Shown here piece by piece: positions 15,931 through 23,344 of a stretch of 50,146 nucleotides of DNA. Below the pieces are notes generated by a model. That model was not told the DNA's origin, ran no database searches, and saw nothing but the letters and a program-made list of their open reading frames with translations. Both the position numbers and the translations under genes were made by a program. The DNA is from Oscillospiraceae bacterium (lineage in GTDB: Bacteria; Bacillota; Clostridia; Oscillospirales; CAG-272): NCBI GenBank assembly GCA_015065295.1, contig SVQN01000011.1:1-50146 (forward strand). The letters run 5' to 3'. Numbering within the stretch: the stretch's first letter is position 1; every line of letters starts with the position of its first letter.

Positions 15931-17190
15931 ATGAACAACTTTTTTATTCCCGCGCCGGTTTTGTTTGCGCTTGACCGTCTGCACGGCGCGGGTTATCATG
16001 CTTATGTGGTCGGCGGATGCGTGCGCGATTTCCTGATGGGACGTACGCCCGGCGACTACGATGTGACCACGTCCGCGAAACCGGAACAGACGCTTGCCGT
16101 GTTTGCCGACTGCCGCGTGGTCGAAACGGGACTCCAGCACGGGACGGTGACGCTCGTGCGGGACGGAATGAACATCGAAATCACGACCTACCGCGTGGAC
16201 GGCGTGTACCTCGACGGACGGCATCCGGAACAGGTCACGTTCACGGACGATCTCGCCGAAGACCTCTGCCGCCGTGACTTCACGGTCAACGCGATGGCGT
16301 ACAGTCCCGAAGCCGGGGTGATCGACTATCACGACGGTCTTGCGGATATGAAAAACCGCGTGATCTCCTGTGTCGGAAACGCGGAACAGCGGTTCTCCGA
16401 AGACGGTCTGCGGATTCTGCGCGCGCTCCGGTTCTCGTCCGTACTGGATTTCACGCCGGACGAAGAGTGCAGCGCGGGTGTGCGGACGCTTGCTCCCCTG
16501 CTGGACAAAATTTCACGCGAGCGCATTTATGTGGAACTGACCAAACTGCTCGGCGGGATCGCGGCACCCCGGATTCTGCGGGGTTATCCGGATATCATCG
16601 CCCGGATTCTGCCGGGACTGACGGAAGCATCGGCGGAACAGACGGCGGGACGGATCGAACGTCTGCGGAAATTCCGGGAAACGTATGAAATCCCGCTCGA
16701 CAAAAAGGCGGCGGACGCCCTGCATTATGCCCTGCTGTTCGCGGATGCGGATGCCAAGCTGTGCCGCCGGCTGATGCAGTCGCTCAAGCCCTCGCGGGAC
16801 GAACTGTCGGCAGTGGAATCCGTCCAGAAATACGGAAACGCACCGGAAACGTTCGCGGAGAAACCGCTCGATTATGCGGTAAAGCTGCTCATGAAAGCGG
16901 GCGGGGACGATTTTCCGAAGCGGATCGCGCTGTACCGGCAGGCACTCGGAACCATGGACGATAGGACCGCGCAGGAGGTGATCCGTACGGCGGAGGAACT
17001 GCGGGAAGCGGGCGCGTGTGTGCGTCTGGCGGAACTTGCCGTGACGGGCGGGGAACTGATGCCGCTCGGCTTTGCGGGGCCTGCCCTCGGAAAAACGCTG
17101 AACGCCCTTCTCGACCGCGTCATGCGCGGCGAACTGGCAAATGAACGTGAAATCCTGCTGAACGCGGCGGAAAAGGAGCGGAACGGATGA
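15931..17190 (+). CDS. cca: CCA-adding tRNA nucleotidyltransferase
   Basis: A 419-residue class II nucleotidyltransferase that builds or repairs the 3' CCA of tRNA. The head domain shows GGCVRD (28-33), the metal carboxylates Asp42 and Asp44 in GDYDVTTSA, and RRDFTVNAMAY. The middle part has EDGLRILRALRF, followed by the RNA-binding helical body. No HD phosphohydrolase domain is evident. Length fits the bacterial type. It overlaps the next gene by 4 bases (ATGA), which implies coupling. The ATG lacks a strong ribosome site and is probably read by coupling to nth, 13 bases upstream. Confidence 0.92.
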   Translation: MNNFFIPAPVLFALDRLHGAGYHAYVVGGCVRDFLMGRTPGDYDVTTSAKPEQTLAVFADCRVVETGLQHGTVTLVRDGMNIEITTYRVDGVYLDGRHPEQVTFTDDLAEDLCRRDFTVNAMAYSPEAGVIDYHDGLADMKNRVISCVGNAEQRFSEDGLRILRALRFSSVLDFTPDEECSAGVRTLAPLLDKISRERIYVELTKLLGGIAAPRILRGYPDIIARILPGLTEASAEQTAGRIERLRKFRETYEIPLDKKAADALHYALLFADADAKLCRRLMQSLKPSRDELSAVESVQKYGNAPETFAEKPLDYAVKLLMKAGGDDFPKRIALYRQALGTMDDRTAQEVIRTAEELREAGACVRLAELAVTGGELMPLGFAGPALGKTLNALLDRVMRGELANEREILLNAAEKERNG

Positions 17191-17411
17191 ACGGATCAAA
17201 CGAATTCCTGAAAAAAACGCAGAAAAAAACGGCGAAAAAACAGACGCCGTGCGAAACCTGCGTATACTATGACGTGATCGACGAGGACGGCACCCTCGGC
17301 TGTACGATTGACTTTGACGAAGACGAGATGTACAGTCTGCGGACGGGAAAAAACGGCTGTCCGTATTATAAATTCTACAACGAGTACAAATCGGTTCAGA
17401 AACAGAATTAA
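17187..17411 (+). CDS. Small CxxC protein, 74 aa (DUF6472-like)
   Basis: A short acidic protein with a basic, Lys-rich start (LKKTQKKTAKKQTP) and four cysteines: CETC (22-25), then CTIDFDEDEM and CPYYKFYNEY. The CxxCxYY ... DEDEM ... CPY pattern resembles the small clostridial family I recall as DUF6472; this naming is from memory and function is unknown. The cysteines suggest a metal site. The start codon overlaps the stop of cca, so it is made with that enzyme, and it precedes the lipid kinase by 22 bases. Confidence 0.7.
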   Translation: MNGSNEFLKKTQKKTAKKQTPCETCVYYDVIDEDGTLGCTIDFDEDEMYSLRTGKNGCPYYKFYNEYKSVQKQN

Positions 17412-17433
17412 TTGACGGAAGGCGGTAGAAAGC

Positions 17434-18459
17434 ATGAAGGCTGCGGTACCGAAACCGGAAAAAGACAAAGTAAAGGTCGCTCTGCCGAACATCGGCGAAC
17501 GGCATCAGGTGCATATCATCAATCCGAAATCCGGACGCGGAGAAGGCGCTGCCGTCTATGCGGCGGTGCAGAAATCCGCGGCGGAAACCGGTGCGGAAAT
17601 CCGGACAAGCGAATATGCGGGACATATCGAGGAAATCGCCGCCGAAGTGTGTGCGAAGAATCCGTTTGTCCACATCATTTCCTACGGCGGGGACGGCACC
17701 GTAAACGAAACCGTCAACGGAATCCTGAAGGCGAACGCCGGACGGACGGCATCGTTTTCCGTGGTTCCGGTCGGAAGCGGGAACGATTTTTCCAAGTATG
17801 TGAACGATTCCGGCGTATTTCAGAAGGCGGAGCTGAACAAAATCGACGCGGTCCGCGTGACCTGCGGCGAAAACGAGCGGTATTTTGTCAACATGATGAA
17901 CATCGGCTTCGACTGCAATGTTGTTGCGGAGGTCGCCTCGCTGAAGAAGCTGCCGTTCCTCCACGGAAGTGCGGCGTATATCGCGGGGGTCGCCAAAACG
18001 CTGATCCGGAAGAAAACCTTCCGCGGAAAGGTGACGCTGGAGGACGTTGTGATTCCCGACGCACCGGAAACGGTTCTCCCGACGGAAGTGTTTGACCAGA
18101 AAATCCTGCTGACGGCGGCGGCAAACTCCCGTTACTGCGGGGGCGGATTCTGTGCCGCGCCGCTTGCCTCCCTGAACGACGGCAGGATGGACGTTCTGGT
18201 CATCAAAAACGTGACCCGTCTGCAATTCCTCACGCTGGTCGGCGCATACCGCGCGGGAAGCTATATCGACGAATCCGGGACGATGCCGCCGCGGTTTTCG
18301 CGGATCCTGACCTACCGGAAGTGCCGGAAACTCACCATCGAGGGACCGGAGCTGTACTGTCTCGACGGCGAAGTCCGCCCGACGGCGTTACGTCCGACGG
18401 ATGCACAGCGCGTGGAAGCGGAAGTGATCCCCGGCGCGCTGTGGTACGCCGCACTGTAA
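17434..18459 (+). CDS. Diacylglycerol/lipid kinase family protein (YegS/DgkB type)
   Basis: A 341-residue lipid kinase. The nucleotide-binding signature YGGDGTVNETVNG (GGDGT at 85-89) and the opening HIINPKSGRGEG (27-38) define the DAGK catalytic domain, followed by VPVGSGNDFSKYV. The C-terminal beta-sandwich contains the region ending LYCLDGEVRP, typical of these enzymes. It phosphorylates diacylglycerol or related lipids at the inner membrane face for phospholipid recycling. The N-terminus has about 20 extra charged residues. It ends the plus-strand operon; a bidirectional terminator at 18464-18497 separates it from the convergent gene. Confidence 0.88.
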   Translation: MKAAVPKPEKDKVKVALPNIGERHQVHIINPKSGRGEGAAVYAAVQKSAAETGAEIRTSEYAGHIEEIAAEVCAKNPFVHIISYGGDGTVNETVNGILKANAGRTASFSVVPVGSGNDFSKYVNDSGVFQKAELNKIDAVRVTCGENERYFVNMMNIGFDCNVVAEVASLKKLPFLHGSAAYIAGVAKTLIRKKTFRGKVTLEDVVIPDAPETVLPTEVFDQKILLTAAANSRYCGGGFCAAPLASLNDGRMDVLVIKNVTRLQFLTLVGAYRAGSYIDESGTMPPRFSRILTYRKCRKLTIEGPELYCLDGEVRPTALRPTDAQRVEAEVIPGALWYAAL

Positions 18460-18463
18460 CTGC

Positions 18464-18497
18464 AAAAAATGGCCGGACAATGTCCGGCCGAAAATTA
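18464..18497. terminator. Bidirectional terminator between convergent genes
   Basis: GGCCGGACA (18471-18479) pairs with TGTCCGGCC (18481-18489); A-run on the left and AAAATTATATT on the right. Confidence 0.8.
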
Positions 18498-18504
18498 TAT
18501 TCCT

Positions 18505-19212
18505 TTAATCCGTCCGTCTGCGCGGGATGAGCGCGACGATGACGACGACCAGCGCGACGGCAATCAGAAGCGCGACAATAATGGATGCCCAGTTCGTGCC
18601 GCTGTCTTCCTGTGCGGCGGTTTCGGCATTGGTGCCGGGTTCCGTACCGGCGGTATTCTCATCGGCGGTCGTCGGATTCCGGTTCGTGTCCGGATTTGTC
18701 GTGTCCCGGTCCGTTCCGTCACCGACAATACCGTTTTCATCACCGCCGGCCTGACCTTCTTCAAGATTTCCGTTTCCGGCATTTTCATCGCGGTTATCGG
18801 TCATATTGCCGGAAATATTTCCGGAGCCGGAGGAGTTTCCGGAATCGGACGCATTGCTGTCCGGATTGCGGTTATTCCCTGCCGGATCGTCTGCGGCGGA
18901 ATCGTTCGAGGGATCGGTACCGGGAAGAATGTCTTCGACGGCGTTGCCGATATCCTCTGCCGCCCCTTCGACAGCACCGCCGATCCCGGAACCGCCGGCA
19001 GTGCCGCTTCCAGTGCCCGCACCGGCTCCTGCACCTGCGCCTGCACCGGCCATACCGCCTTCGACGGCGAGAATTTCAAACGGAGGCAGTTCTCCTTCGG
19101 CTTCGGCCGTGCAGAGAGTGAGCGAACCGGCCAGAACCGGAAGAGACGATACGGACAGAACGAGCAGCGCGGCGAAACCGGCGGCAATTTTAGTGAGATG
19201 GGTACGTTTCAT
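18505..19212 (-). CDS. Secreted, membrane-anchored low-complexity protein (Gly/Ala then Asn/Asp-rich)
   Basis: A 235-residue protein of unrecognised family. It has a signal peptide (MKRTHLTKIAAGFAALLVL...SLPVLA-G), then a (GA)n run of about 12 residues, a VEGAAEDIGNAVEDILPG segment, a 110-residue region rich in Asn, Asp, Gly, Ser and Thr, and a final membrane helix (SIIVALLIAVALVVVIVALI) with tail PRRRTD. The plan is like a cell-wall anchored protein, but no LPXTG motif precedes the helix, so it is probably a type I membrane protein with a flexible outside stalk. The ATG at 19212 is chosen because an upstream in-frame ATG touches the AAAGGA ribosome site. The repeat-like codons suggest slippage-prone DNA. 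Confidence 0.7.
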   Translation of the reverse strand: MKRTHLTKIAAGFAALLVLSVSSLPVLAGSLTLCTAEAEGELPPFEILAVEGGMAGAGAGAGAGAGTGSGTAGGSGIGGAVEGAAEDIGNAVEDILPGTDPSNDSAADDPAGNNRNPDSNASDSGNSSGSGNISGNMTDNRDENAGNGNLEEGQAGGDENGIVGDGTDRDTTNPDTNRNPTTADENTAGTEPGTNAETAAQEDSGTNWASIIVALLIAVALVVVIVALIPRRRTD

Positions 19213-19363
19213 GAAAAATACCATTCCTTTCTGCGAATGAAACTGCGGTGAACATGATTCGGGAAGAACCATGCGTTTCACGATGCTATCGTTTCCCGCA
19301 GAACGGGAATTTATTCATCCGACAGGAAAATTTTATCAATCAATACCATTCGAGGAGCAGCGT

Positions 19364-19675
19364 ATGGATACCAAACGATTTACAAAAAATGACAGCGGCT
19401 TCATCTGTGCAAACTGCGGACATGAAGTTCCGCCGCTGAAATATACCTCGCGCAACCACTGCCCGAAATGCCTGTGTTCCCTTCATCTGGACGTGAATCC
19501 CGGCGACCGCGCGTCGGACTGCGGCGGCGTCATGGATCCGGCGTTCGCGGAACCGGATGCAAAACGCGGCTTTATCATCACGCACAAGTGCCGGAAATGC
19601 GGCGAACTGCGCCGGAACAAGGCGGCGTCCGACGACGACCGCGACCTGCTGATCGACCTCACCTCGCGGCACTAA
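19364..19675 (+). CDS. RNHCP domain protein
   Basis: A 103-residue zinc-ribbon-like protein with the eponymous SRNHCPKC motif (residues 30-37), an N-terminal CANCG pair and a C-terminal CRKCGELR pair. The name refers to the conserved Arg-Asn-His-Cys-Pro stretch; the function of the family is not established and a nucleic-acid or metal role is inference. The ATG at 19364 lies 6 bases after GAGGAG, so the longer upstream frame is not used. It is divergent from the low-complexity membrane protein across about 150 bases. Confidence 0.85.
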   Translation: MDTKRFTKNDSGFICANCGHEVPPLKYTSRNHCPKCLCSLHLDVNPGDRASDCGGVMDPAFAEPDAKRGFIITHKCRKCGELRRNKAASDDDRDLLIDLTSRH

Positions 19676-19816
19676 AAAACGATTGTACTTAAAAATTTCG
19701 CCTGTACATCCCGCTGTGCCGAGGTAACGAGGTCGCGATCGATTTTCTCGGAAATTGGAGTGCTCTATTTGATGCACCGGAATTGCAGGCACTAAATCCT
19801 GTTCTATCCCAGATGA

Positions 19817-19890
19817 AAAGTTTTTGAATGGGGTTCGTAGTTACGCAAAGCGTAACTACAGGAAACATTTTCTCAAAAAGTTTCCCCAAC
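19817..19890. repeat. 55-bp stem-loop repeat, family B copy 4, with nested hairpin
   Basis: The usual GTTTTTGAATGGGGTT and AAAAAGTTTCCCC parts are separated by an inserted perfect hairpin, GTAGTTACGC (19837-19846), loop AAA, GCGTAACTAC (19850-19859). The rest of the spacer 19676-19816 shows no other feature that I can name. Confidence 0.75.
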
Positions 19891-19912
19891 GTATCCCCAA
19901 AGGAGAAACGGA

Positions 19913-20620
19913 ATGAAAAAATTTGAACGGACGGAAATGCTGATCGGAACCGAAGCGGTCGAAAAGCTGAAGAATTCCCACGTTGCCGTGTTCGGCGCGG
20001 GCGGGGTCGGCGGTCATGCGATCGAGGGACTGGTGCGCTCCGGACTCGGCGAAATCACCGTGATCGACATGGATACCGTGTCGGAAACGAACATCAACCG
20101 GCAGGCACTGGCGACCGTTTCCACGGTCGGAATGTATAAGGTGGATGCGGCGGAAGCGCGGATTCACGACATCAACCCCGACTGCGTGGTTCACAAGCGG
20201 AATGAATTCTACCTGCCCGAAACGGAAATCGACTTCACGCAGTTCGACTACGTCATCGACGCGATCGACACAGTCGCGGGAAAACTGGCGATTGCGGAAA
20301 ATTGCTCGAAGGCGGGTATTCCGGTCATCGCGGCCATGGGCGCAGGAAACAAACTCGACCCGACCAAATTTGTGGTAACGGATATCTATAAAACGTCAGT
20401 CTGCCCTCTGGCGGCAGTCATGCGCCGGGAACTGCGGAAGCGCGGCGTTCCGAAACTGAAGGTCGTCTACTCCACGGAACCGGCACGCACACCGCTGTTC
20501 CAGCCGGAAGAGGACGCGCAGTCCCGCCGGATCACCCCGGCATCGCTGGCGTTTGTCCCGTCGGTCTGCGGACTGATTATCGCCGGTGAAGTCGTGCGCG
20601 ATCTCTGCGGCATTTCGTGA
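19913..20620 (+). CDS. tcdA: tRNA threonylcarbamoyladenosine dehydratase
   Basis: A 235-residue E1-like enzyme (ThiF/MoeB/HesA superfamily) that cyclises t6A37 of tRNA in an ATP-dependent step. The nucleotide-binding motif is GAGGVGGHA (28-36), then VIDMDTVSETNINRQ and DYVIDAIDTVAGK, all typical. The segment KTSVCPLAAVMRRELRKRG matches the TcdA-specific region. AAAGGAG precedes the ATG. The next gene, a TtcA-like tRNA thiolase, begins 7 bases after the stop codon, so the two tRNA modification enzymes are co-expressed. Confidence 0.9.
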   Translation: MKKFERTEMLIGTEAVEKLKNSHVAVFGAGGVGGHAIEGLVRSGLGEITVIDMDTVSETNINRQALATVSTVGMYKVDAAEARIHDINPDCVVHKRNEFYLPETEIDFTQFDYVIDAIDTVAGKLAIAENCSKAGIPVIAAMGAGNKLDPTKFVVTDIYKTSVCPLAAVMRRELRKRGVPKLKVVYSTEPARTPLFQPEEDAQSRRITPASLAFVPSVCGLIIAGEVVRDLCGIS

Positions 20621-20627
20621 GGAAATT

Positions 20628-21473
20628 ATGGACAACAACATCAACGGCCGCGACCCGGCTATCAATGACCGTGACCCGGTCATGAGTACTCAGAAGAAAT
20701 TCCGGAAAGAAATCTGGACACCGTTCGTCTCGGCGGTGAAGGAATACGAATTAATCAAAGAGGGCGACAGAATTGCCGTCTGTATGTCGGGCGGAAAGGA
20801 CTCCGCTCTGCTCGGCGTGCTGATGAAAATGCTCCACCGCTGGTCGGACTTTCCGTTTGAACTGGAATTCATCGCCATGGATCCCGGGTACAATCCGGAC
20901 AACCGCGCGAAGCTGATCGCCAACTGCGAACGTCTGGAACTGCCGATTCACCTGTTTGAAACGAACATTTTCTCGGTCACATCGAAAACGGAGAAGAACC
21001 CGTGTTATCTCTGCGCGAGAATGCGGCGGGGGCATCTGTACAGCTTTGCAAAATCGCTCGGCTGCAACAAAATCGCGCTGGGACATCATTTTTCGGACGT
21101 GATCGAAACGACGCTGATGGGGATGCTCTGGGGCGCACAGATTCAGGGGATGCTGCCGAAGCTGCACAGTACGAATTACGAAGGGATGGAGCTGATCCGA
21201 CCGCTGTACAAGGTACACGAGGAGGCAATCATCGCATGGGCGAACTACAACGGTCTGTCGTTCCTGCAGTGCGCGTGCATCATGACGGAGCGCGCGCAGG
21301 TGGACGAGAACGCGTCGAAGCGACGTGAGACGAAGGCACTCATCCGCGAGCTGAAAAAGACGAATCCGGACGTGGAGAAGAACATTTTCAACAGCATCCA
21401 CCGTGCGAACATTGACACGCTGGTATCGTACAAGCTGCACGACGAGATGCACAGCTTTCTGGAGGAGTTTTAG
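20628..21473 (+). CDS. TtcA family tRNA sulfurtransferase (2-thiocytidine type)
   Basis: A 281-residue PP-loop ATPase. The adenylation loop is SGGKDS (54-59). Cys126 and Cys129 (CYLC) and Cys215/Cys217 (CACI) are the cysteines expected to hold an iron-sulfur cluster in this family, and GHHFSDVIETTLMGML is typical. It probably thiolates cytidine 32 or another tRNA base. The N-terminal 25 residues (NGRDPAINDRDPVM, a small duplication) are extra. The ATG at 20628 follows GAGGAAA. TtcA proper versus a related TilS/CTU-type thiolase is not settled by sequence reading alone. Confidence 0.85.
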   Translation: MDNNINGRDPAINDRDPVMSTQKKFRKEIWTPFVSAVKEYELIKEGDRIAVCMSGGKDSALLGVLMKMLHRWSDFPFELEFIAMDPGYNPDNRAKLIANCERLELPIHLFETNIFSVTSKTEKNPCYLCARMRRGHLYSFAKSLGCNKIALGHHFSDVIETTLMGMLWGAQIQGMLPKLHSTNYEGMELIRPLYKVHEEAIIAWANYNGLSFLQCACIMTERAQVDENASKRRETKALIRELKKTNPDVEKNIFNSIHRANIDTLVSYKLHDEMHSFLEEF

Positions 21474-21497
21474 TCCTGCGGACGGCGGGGGAGAATA

Positions 21498-22008
21498 CCA
21501 AACTTTACGTTTGGATCAATAGGAAGAAAAAAGTACCCGTTGGGTACTTTTTTCAATTTTATGTCCCTACGCGGGACGGCGCATAAAGGGGCTCAGACGC
21601 CGCCCCTTTATGAATTCCCGGCTTGGCGTTTGTGGGACTCGCCCTTGAGGGCTCAGACATACAGCAGTGTTCACTCAGCAGACCGCTCGGAAGAACAGAA
21701 ATGCAGTTTTACGAAAAGGTGGAATCTAAACTTTCAGTTATCCTTCGTTATTTTTCGATATCCCTCACGGCTGTTTCTACTGAACGAACGCTTTGGACAG
21801 ATTTGCACTGCACCTTGTCTCTTCCTAAAAATCTGAATGCGGGCAAACCGCTGTATGTCCGAGGCCTCAAGGCCGAGTCCCCCGAACGTTAAGCCAGGAA
21901 TTCACAAAGGGGCGGCGTCTGAGCCCCTTTGTGCGCCCGTCCCGCGTAGGGACATAAATTTTGAAAAACGCCTTCAGGCGTTTTTCTACCTTCCGCGGCA
22001 AAGCCGCG
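21498..22008. repeat. Giant palindromic element, family A copy 3
   Basis: A 511-bp element 25 bases after the ttcA-like stop codon. Outer hairpins are CCAAAC/GTTTGG (21498-21514) and CGCGGC-AAA-GCCGCG (21994-22008). Inner end hairpins are AAAAAAGTACCC/GGGTACTTTTTT (21527-21553) and GAAAAACGCCT/AGGCGTTTTTC (21963-21983). The long arms match almost base for base: TATGTCCCTACGCGGGACG near 21560 is repeated inverted near 21940. A promoter starts 12 bases beyond. The same stretch can be translated as GTFFNFMSLRGTAHKGAQTP in all copies, which reflects DNA similarity, not a gene. Confidence 0.9.
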
Positions 22009-22020
22009 TCAATTTCTCCC

Positions 22021-22050
22021 TTGACAAACCCACCGGGTTTGTGGTATAAT
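22021..22050 (+). promoter_or_regulatory. Promoter of the ECF S-component gene
   Basis: TTGACA (22021-22026), 18-bp spacer, TATAAT (22045-22050). The 130-base leader that follows contains CACGGCTGTAGCCGTG and ATGGG-TGTAC-CCCAT followed by T residues, so it may be a structured leader; I could not match it to a known riboswitch. Confidence 0.75.
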
Positions 22051-22184
22051 ACCCTCACGGCTGTAGCCGTGTCCGAGACGCTTGAAGGTGTCCGCAAACT
22101 ATGGGTGTACCCCATTTTTCGTGGTGCCTTTTTTGTTTTCCGGTGCCATGGAATAACAAAATTCAAGTGTCTGAGGTGTTACAG

Positions 22185-22736
22185 ATGAAAGACAAAACCC
22201 AAAGCTCCCCCCTCCGGAAACTTACGTTTTCCGCGATGTTTCTCGCGCTTGCCCTCGTCCTCCCCTTCCTGACCGGACAGATTCCGCAGGTCGGCGCACT
22301 CCTTTCTCCCATGCACATCCCCGCGTTCCTCTGCGGACTGGTCTGCGGCCCCGTCTGGGGTGCGGTCGTCGGATGTGTGTCTCCCCTGCTCCGCTTCCTC
22401 CTGTTCTCCATGCCCCCGATCATGGCCGCAATCCCCATGGCGTTTGAACTTGCCGTTTACGGTGCGGTCGCGGGACTGCTGTACAAACTGTTCTCCAGAC
22501 TGATGGGGAAGGTTCCGTCCCTGTATGCCGCGCTCGTGATCGCCATGCTCGTCGGACGGGTTGTCAACGCGCTGGTCAAGGCGGCGGTACTCGGACTGTC
22601 CGGAAGCGAGTTCTCACTTGTCCTGATTTTCCTCGAACTGTTCACGGGAACATGGGCGGGCATTCTGCTCCAGCTTGTGATTATTCCGCCGCTTGTGGTG
22701 GTTCTGGAGAAGTTTGTGATCGCCCGGAAGAGCTGA
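22185..22736 (+). CDS. ECF transporter S component
   Basis: A 183-residue very hydrophobic protein with about six membrane helices, of the size of vitamin-binding S components. The pattern LTFSAMFLALALVLPFLTGQIPQVGALLSPMHIPAFLCGLVCGPVWGAVVG, starting at residue 11, is typical, with the short Ala/small-residue helix that docks onto EcfT. It captures a vitamin or small ligand at the outer face and works with shared EcfA/EcfA'/EcfT proteins encoded elsewhere. The ligand is uncertain; PanT-, FolT- or thiamin-like types all remain possible. The ATG follows GAGGTG by 7 bases. It has its own promoter with a structured 130-base leader. Confidence 0.85.
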   Translation: MKDKTQSSPLRKLTFSAMFLALALVLPFLTGQIPQVGALLSPMHIPAFLCGLVCGPVWGAVVGCVSPLLRFLLFSMPPIMAAIPMAFELAVYGAVAGLLYKLFSRLMGKVPSLYAALVIAMLVGRVVNALVKAAVLGLSGSEFSLVLIFLELFTGTWAGILLQLVIIPPLVVVLEKFVIARKS

Positions 22737-22806
22737 AAACCGGTCATTTTTCCGGAAATATCATGGAAAATCTTTCGTTTTTAATAAAGAATTCATGAAA
22801 TAGGTA

Positions 22807-22834
22807 TTGAATTTTGCGCGAAATGTGGTATACT
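22807..22834 (+). promoter_or_regulatory. Promoter of the Cys-rich membrane protein gene
   Basis: TTGAAT (22807-22812), 16-bp spacer, TATACT (22829-22834). Confidence 0.7.
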
Positions 22835-22882
22835 ATACCTGTATTTCGTAATACAAATCCCATAAATGAAAGGAATTTGACC

Positions 22883-23146
22883 ATGAAGAAGGATAACAGC
22901 TCTCTCCTGAAGAGTATTTTTGTTGCTATCGGCGCACTTGTAAGCATCGCCGCTCTTGTTGTTGTCGTATATACTGTATTCAAGAAGTATTTCAAGGTGA
23001 CCTTTGAATGTGACGGCTGCTGCGACGAATGCGAAGACGAATGCTTCGCTGACGAAGACGAATGCTGCGAACCGATCTGCTGCTGCTGCGAAGAAGAAGA
23101 ATGCTGCTGCGAAGAAGCAGAAGAAGTAGCTGACGACGCTGAATAA
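22883..23146 (+). CDS. Small membrane protein with Cys/Glu-rich tail, 87 aa
   Basis: Function unknown. The protein has a short basic start, one membrane helix (about 11-33, SIFVAIGALVSIAALVVVVYTVF), a KKYFKVTFE linker and a C-terminal tail of 45 residues with 14 cysteines (43, 46, 47, 50, 54, 61, 62, 66-69, 74-76) among Asp and Glu. Basic residues on both sides of the helix leave topology open; many reduced cysteines favour a cytoplasmic tail. The tail resembles a metallothionein-like metal or metal-thiolate binder in composition, but no known motif is matched. It is a single-gene unit: promoter at 22807, AAAGGA site 8 bases before ATG, terminator at 23162. Confidence 0.75.
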   Translation: MKKDNSSLLKSIFVAIGALVSIAALVVVVYTVFKKYFKVTFECDGCCDECEDECFADEDECCEPICCCCEEEECCCEEAEEVADDAE

Positions 23147-23161
23147 GTCAGAAAAAACCGG

Positions 23162-23188
23162 AAAAGACACCCGAGCGGTGTCTTTTTT
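23162..23188 (+). terminator. Terminator of the Cys-rich protein gene
   Basis: AAAAGACACC (23162-23171), 5-nt loop, GGTGTCTTTT and six T in all; 16 bases after the stop. Confidence 0.88.
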
Positions 23189-23255
23189 GATGCTGTGAAG
23201 TTGTGAATTCAAAACTGATCCCACAAACCGTTGTATTAACCCAATATCGCCTCCA

Positions 23256-23284
23256 TTGCGCACAACCGCAGATTGTGTTATAAT
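23256..23284 (+). promoter_or_regulatory. Promoter of the XRE regulator / S41 operon
   Basis: TTGCGC (23256-23261), 17-bp spacer, TATAAT (23279-23284). Confidence 0.7.
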
Positions 23285-23344
23285 ACAATCACAGGAACGA
23301 CCGGCGTTCTTTACAAAAATCTTACAACATAAAGGAGATACGAT

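Noticed and set aside
608..22008. CRISPR array or direct-repeat array
   Set aside because: Repeats are dispersed and inverted, with no regular spacer pattern.
22051..22184. Folate, thiamin or preQ1 riboswitch
   Set aside because: The conserved core sequences of these classes that I know were not found.
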